NCBI GenBank assembly: GCA_964058845.1
Contig: CAXKVR010000240.1
Coordinates: forward strand, 59,717 to 123,716
Origin: Carex sylvatica
Taxonomy: Eukaryota > Streptophyta > Magnoliopsida > Poales > Cyperaceae
Length of the DNA stretch: 64,000 bases
Reading direction: 5' to 3'
The notes beneath the pieces are model-generated. The model made no database searches. It was not told the DNA's origin and saw only the letters and a program-made list of their open reading frames with translations. The translations under genes were made by a program, and so were the position numbers. Each line of letters starts with the position of its first letter. Position 1 is the stretch's first letter. Positions 59,121 through 64,000 of this stretch are shown in pieces.

Positions 59121-59601
59121 ATGTTTTTTTTTAACTAAATAATTTTAAAACAATGTTATAATAAATTGCTTATAATAAATTATACAATGTTATAATTTTA
59201 AAATAATGTTATAAATTTAAAACAATGTTACAGAACTCAATAATTTTTGTTATAATAAATTATAAATCAAAATTACTAATTATTTTAAAACAATGTTGCT
59301 TAAATCAATTACTTTAAAATAATAAAATATAAATAAAAAATTTCTTAAATCAATTACTTTAAAAATAAATATGAATTATTTTAAAATAATAGATTAAAAA
59401 GTAAAAGTTACTCTCCTTCTTTATTTTGGACTTGGGACTGGCTATGTAAAATAACATAGGCGGAGTTCTAACTTTTTTTTTGTTAGTAATTCTTCCTTAA
59501 AATGAATAATTTAAAAACTAATTGAAATGTTTAGAAATTATAATTTAAAAAATAACAATAAAGATTTAAAGAAGTTAGAAATTTATGCCGACACTATTTA
59601 T

Positions 59602-62118
59602 CTAAAAGTTTGGATTCATATACCATTGTTCGCTCTCTTCCACACCGTCTGAATTCGAATTAGCTTCGGGCCGCCGCTCGCTACCGCTTTCTTCAGTGTT
59701 GACTCCGGATGATGATTCTTGTTGATCTCGATATTGCTTGCGTTCTTCAGCATCAATCCAATCTTTCAAGCACACAAGTCTCTCAAAAATATGTGCACCC
59801 AACTTACTGCGTTTATCGGAGAGGATCCTGTTCGTCGAACTAAAGTAACTTTCGAAAGGGACGGTTGACACGGGTACGACAAATACGTCCTGGGCCATAA
59901 TCGCCAGTGTTGGATAGGCCCTTGCATTCCTCTTCCACCAAGTCATGATGTCAACATCTTCATTTTCGTTGAGCATCGACATATAGCTCAATAACTCGTT
60001 TGTGGTTGTGTGCGGTTGGCTCTCCGACTGAAAATCTGTTAACAATCCACCACTGCTAGTGCTCCTGGAAGTAGAACTATTAAAAAATAAAAAAAATTAG
60101 TGGACAAATAATGTAGATATTATAAATAATAAAGGTTAAAAACATATGTATATTTATATTCTTACCTAGCGACTGCATGGAATGAAGACGGGTTTTAGTT
60201 GTCACCCATTCTTGAGTTGTATAAGTTAAACATCTCAGTGAACTTCAAATCCACGTATGCCTCTACCCTGGTTTTGTCTAAATGTGATTCTCTTTGTACG
60301 CTTCAACCATTCTGGTCGTGTAATACTTCTTGTATGTTGAGTTGAGGCAGTTTGCGATAATGGCCAGGAGGGTACATCTTTTCAATATTTTAGAAATTCT
60401 AGTTTCATGACATCTACGACCGGCGTGAGAGATTTATCGTGGGTTTTAGCTCGTTCCAAATCACGATACACATTGCAGATCCTATAGAGATGTTTGAGCA
60501 ACTCAAATGACGTCGGTGAGTACGAGTAAGATAGTTGGACGGTTGCTTCAAAAAAGGTTCATAGGAAATTTTTAAGCATTTCTAGTTGGTCCCATTCCTC
60601 ATCGATGGGTTCCAATGCCATTTCCTCGGGGGTGGTACTTCTCAAAAACTCCTTTATGACAGCTTTGTAAGGAAGGCATCGGTTCAACATCCTATATGTT
60701 GAGTTCCAACGGGTATCTATATCCCAAGGTACCTTCAACTTGATCAATCCATAGTTGACGCATATCATCGCAAACCGTTATTTTCTTTCTTGGTTTGAAA
60801 CAATGTGGTTGATGGCATCCTTAAATTTAATTATCAATAGATTTACAGCTTCTATTTTAAGACTCACCTTCACAATGAGGTTAAGTATGTGGCAAGCACA
60901 CTTTTGATAAAATATTGCACTATTCATAATCGGGTTTAGTGACCGTTTAAAAATCTTAATGGAAGCAATATTGTTGCTAGCATTATCAAAAGATATAGAA
61001 AAAACTTTGTTATTTATATTCCTCTTAAGGTTATAATCTTGTAAAACCTCAATAATGTATTTGAAAATTAAATTTATAGTGTGCGGGGAATCCAAAACTT
61101 TGAAACTTAATATATTTTTTTGCAATACCCACTGATCATCGATCCAATGCCTGGTAACGTAAGAGTACCCAAGGCCATGTTTACTGACAGTCCATATATC
61201 AGAGGTAATTGAGACCTTATTATTTTGATACCCAAATATAGCTCGGAGTTCATTTTTTGTGGTGGCAAACTGGTTTTATATTTTACTAACAATCTTTATA
61301 TGATGGATCATCTTGTACAATGGTTGAGCACACTCCCGAATGACCAACCGGGCAAAACCCATGCAACCACTCATATTTATTGGTTGTTCTTTGTGGATAA
61401 TATACTGGACCAATTCACTAAGCATTCTTTTTTCATCAAATTTTGGATTGGTTCTGGTACCATCCGGATTCATAAGGGTTTGGATTTGTCTCGGTTCACC
61501 ATTTTCACTTGAAATCTCACTCTTTTTTGGTGCATTTTAACATGTCTTTTAAATATGGTCATACTACTAGTTTGTTTATACACAAAATAAGGTCTCTTGC
61601 TATTTTTTCCTTACATTCAAGGGTTTTAAAAAAACCATCCTCATCTTTTGTCACCTTATACTAAGTAAATCACGGTTGACTGTATTCGGGAGCTCTTCTA
61701 GTCTTCTTTCTCGCTGGTTCTTGTGGGGGGGGGGGGGGACTTGTCGAATGAGGGACACTTCTCGAAGGAGTGTCATCTATAGGAGGAGTGAATTGACTCG
61801 ATGCTACAGTAGAAGAGCCTCTATATGTATACAGTGGTGTTGATTGAAGTGTTTCTTGTGCAATGAATACGTTTTGATAGTTTAAAGTATAATACAGTGC
61901 ACTCATTTGGGGGGGGGGGGTTGTTGATAATTTGTTTGTAGCATTTGGTCCATTTTTTGATAATTTTGTGAATAATTAAGAGGTGGCATTTGGGAGGAAC
62001 TATCAAGATAATTATGTGGATAATTTTGTGAATAATTAGGCGGTGGCATATCAGGGCAAAAAATATCGACTGACAATCTTGCGATGTCGTCTTGCACCGA
62101 ATCGTGATGAGATGACAT
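59602..62118 (-). pseudogene. Decayed hAT transposase (RICESLEEPER-like)
   Basis: Fragments in one overall frame, in order: a proline-rich N-terminus with PPPNYSQNY repeats (62118-61670), a frameshifted BED zinc finger whose FKRHVKMHQK end is readable (about 61520-61660), and the catalytic region with TSDIWT (Asp codon 61198-61200), YVTRHWIDDQW and SFDNASNN. These are followed by WDIDTRWNSTYRML, and the C-terminal dimerisation region with TVPFESYFSSTNRILSDKRS (59602-60045). Stops interrupt the frame at about 61276, 60778 and 60559, with a further TGA and frameshifts near 60060-60420. The three acidic positions expected of hAT transposases appear retained, so inactivation looks fairly recent, but the protein cannot be made. 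Confidence 0.88.
61726..61739. repeat. Poly-G homopolymer
   Basis: A G run of about 13 (C on the coding strand of the pseudogene, giving a proline run), with a second of about 10 near 61911-61920. Such runs are error-prone in sequencing, so local frames are uncertain. Confidence 0.8.
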
Positions 62119-62129
62119 TTTTTAAACCT

Positions 62130-64000
62130 ATTCAAAAAAATAAATGTAAATTACTTAACATATTCAAAAAATAAATCCAACCTATTAATTTAACCTATTA
62201 AAAATAAAACTAAATTTAAAAAATAAAATCTAACATATTCAAAACAAATCTAATTACTTCAAATAATCTAACATATTACATTTGAATTCGGATGAAATTA
62301 ACATATGAAAAAATAAATTTAACATATTTAAAAATGAATCAAACATTCAAAAATAAATCTAATTACTTAACCAATTCAAAAAATAAATCTAACCTATTTA
62401 TTTAATCCATTAAAAATAAATCCAAATTAAAAAAATAAAATCTAACCTATTCAAAAATAAATCTAACATATTTTTTTAACCTATTAAAAATAAATCCGAA
62501 TTTGAAAAATAAAATCTAACCAATTAAAAAATAAATCTATTCACTTAACATATTAAAAAAATAAATCTAACCTATTTTTTTAACCTATTCAAAATAAATC
62601 TGAATTAAAAAAACATAAATTAAAAACCTGTTTTGGCCTTTGCAGAGAAGCTGTATTTTCTGCAAAGGCCGAAACAGCATGTTCTGTCTTGGAACATAGG
62701 CCGAAACAACATATTTTTATTTTTCTGTTTTTTCTATGTTTTTAAATAATTCGAATGTTTTTAAAATAAATCTAACCTATTCAAAATAAATCTAACATTT
62801 TAAAAATAAATCTAACCTATTTAAAATATATCTAACATTTGAAATCAAAATAAATCCGAATTTGAAAAATAAAATCTAACCTATTCAAAAGAAATCTAAT
62901 TACTTCAGATATTCAGAAAAATAAATCTAACATCTTTTTTTAACCTATTAAAAATAAATTCGAATTTGAAAAATAAAATCTAACATATTTAAAACAAATC
63001 TAATTACTTCACATCTAACATATCTAACATAAACTAAATAAATATATCATATTCAATAAATCTAATTACTTCACATATTCACAAAAATAAATCTAACATC
63101 TTTTTTTAACCTATTAAAAATAAATCTAACATTTCCAAAAATAAATCTAACCTATTAAAAATAAATCTAACATTTTCAAAAATAAATCTAATCTATTTAA
63201 AAATAAATCTAACATTTTCAAAAATAAATCTAACCTATTCAAAATAAATCTAATATTTTCAAAAATAAATGTAATATATTTAAAAATAAATCTAACATTT
63301 TTAAAAATAAATATAAACTATTCAAAATAAATCTAACATTTTCAAAAATAAATCTAATCTATTTAAAAATAAATCTAACATTTTCAAAAATGTATCTAAC
63401 CTATTCATAATAAATCTAACATTTTTAAAATAAAATCTAATGTAACATATATAAATTTTAACATTCAACAAATTTTAATCTAAAATTCTAACATTTAAAA
63501 TCAAAATAAATCCGAATTTGAAAAATAAAATCTATCTTATTCAAAAGAAATCTAATTACTTCACATATTCACAAAAATAATTCTTACATATTTTTTAACC
63601 TATTAAAATTAAATCCGAATTTGAAAAATAAAATCTAACATATTCAAAACAAATCTAATTATTTCACATATTCACAAAAATGAATCAAACTTATTTATTT
63701 AACCCATTAAAAATAAATCTAAATTTCAAAAATAAAATCTAACATATTCAAAACAAATCTAATTACTTCACATCTAACAAGTCTAACATAAACTAAATAA
63801 ATCTAACATATTCAATAAATCTAACAAATATAACATAAAATAAATCTAACAAATCAAATTACTTAACAAATTTAACAAATCTAACATAAAATAAATCTAA
63901 CAAATCTAATTAATTAACATTCAATTAATCTAACATAAACTAAATTTAGTCTACAAAAATAAATTAATGTAACATGAAATAAATGTAACCTTTAAATCTC
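62130..64000. repeat. AT-rich tandem array, about 21-22 bp unit
   Basis: Almost 1.9 kb built from variants of aaaaataaatctaac followed by attttca or ctattc, with spacing of about 21-22 bp between units (for example 63201 and 63222) and longer higher-order repeats. It reaches the window end. It may form the 5' subterminal part of the hAT element or be an independent satellite-like array. Confidence 0.7.

Overview
This is a nuclear window from a flowering plant. It is AT-rich, its genes have short exons with GT-AG introns, and its protein families are plant-specific: a FERONIA-type receptor kinase, a family 5 endo-mannanase, a DUF599 membrane protein and a cinnamate 4-hydroxylase. I cannot name the species from sequence alone. 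The dense DNA-transposon debris and the three-to-six-exon gene structures suggest a non-grass angiosperm, but that is inference.

Layout. 1-9000 is gene-free: minisatellites plus hAT-like elements, one carrying a nested Mutator-like element. 9086-16664 holds two tandem minus-strand genes of the CrRLK1L family. One is an intact 901-residue FERONIA-like receptor kinase. The other is a paralogue whose whole kinase domain is missing while a scrap of the normal C-terminal tail survives. 17-27 kb is a cluster of foldback elements. 27438-31123 is a six-exon secreted endo-beta-mannanase gene with a hAT element in its second intron. 31-38 kb is again transposon debris. 38173-39280 is a four-exon gene for a small coiled-coil protein with a duplicated exon. 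42314-43174 (+, DUF599) and 43575-47760 (-, CYP73A) are convergent genes about 400 bp apart. 48-59 kb is repeats, and 59602-62118 is a decayed hAT transposase followed by an AT-rich tandem array to the window end.

Functional theme. Three of the genes touch the cell wall: FERONIA-like receptors (wall sensing at the plasma membrane), an apoplastic mannanase (wall hemicellulose) and cinnamate 4-hydroxylase (phenylpropanoid/lignin precursors). They are not an operon, and I see no evidence that they form a functional cluster.

The most distinctive observations are: (1) the kinase-excised FERONIA-like paralogue next to the intact gene; (2) a cinnamate 4-hydroxylase with three introns beyond the two usual ones; (3) a tandem exon duplication in the coiled-coil gene; (4) a set of mostly palindromic elements with 9-11 bp target-site duplications (Mutator-like); and (5) an ATTCG-rich repeat family flanked by unusually long direct repeats of about 12-17 bp. 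No LTR retrotransposon coding sequence was seen. Intron and exon ends were called by eye from splice consensus and family alignment, without transcript data.
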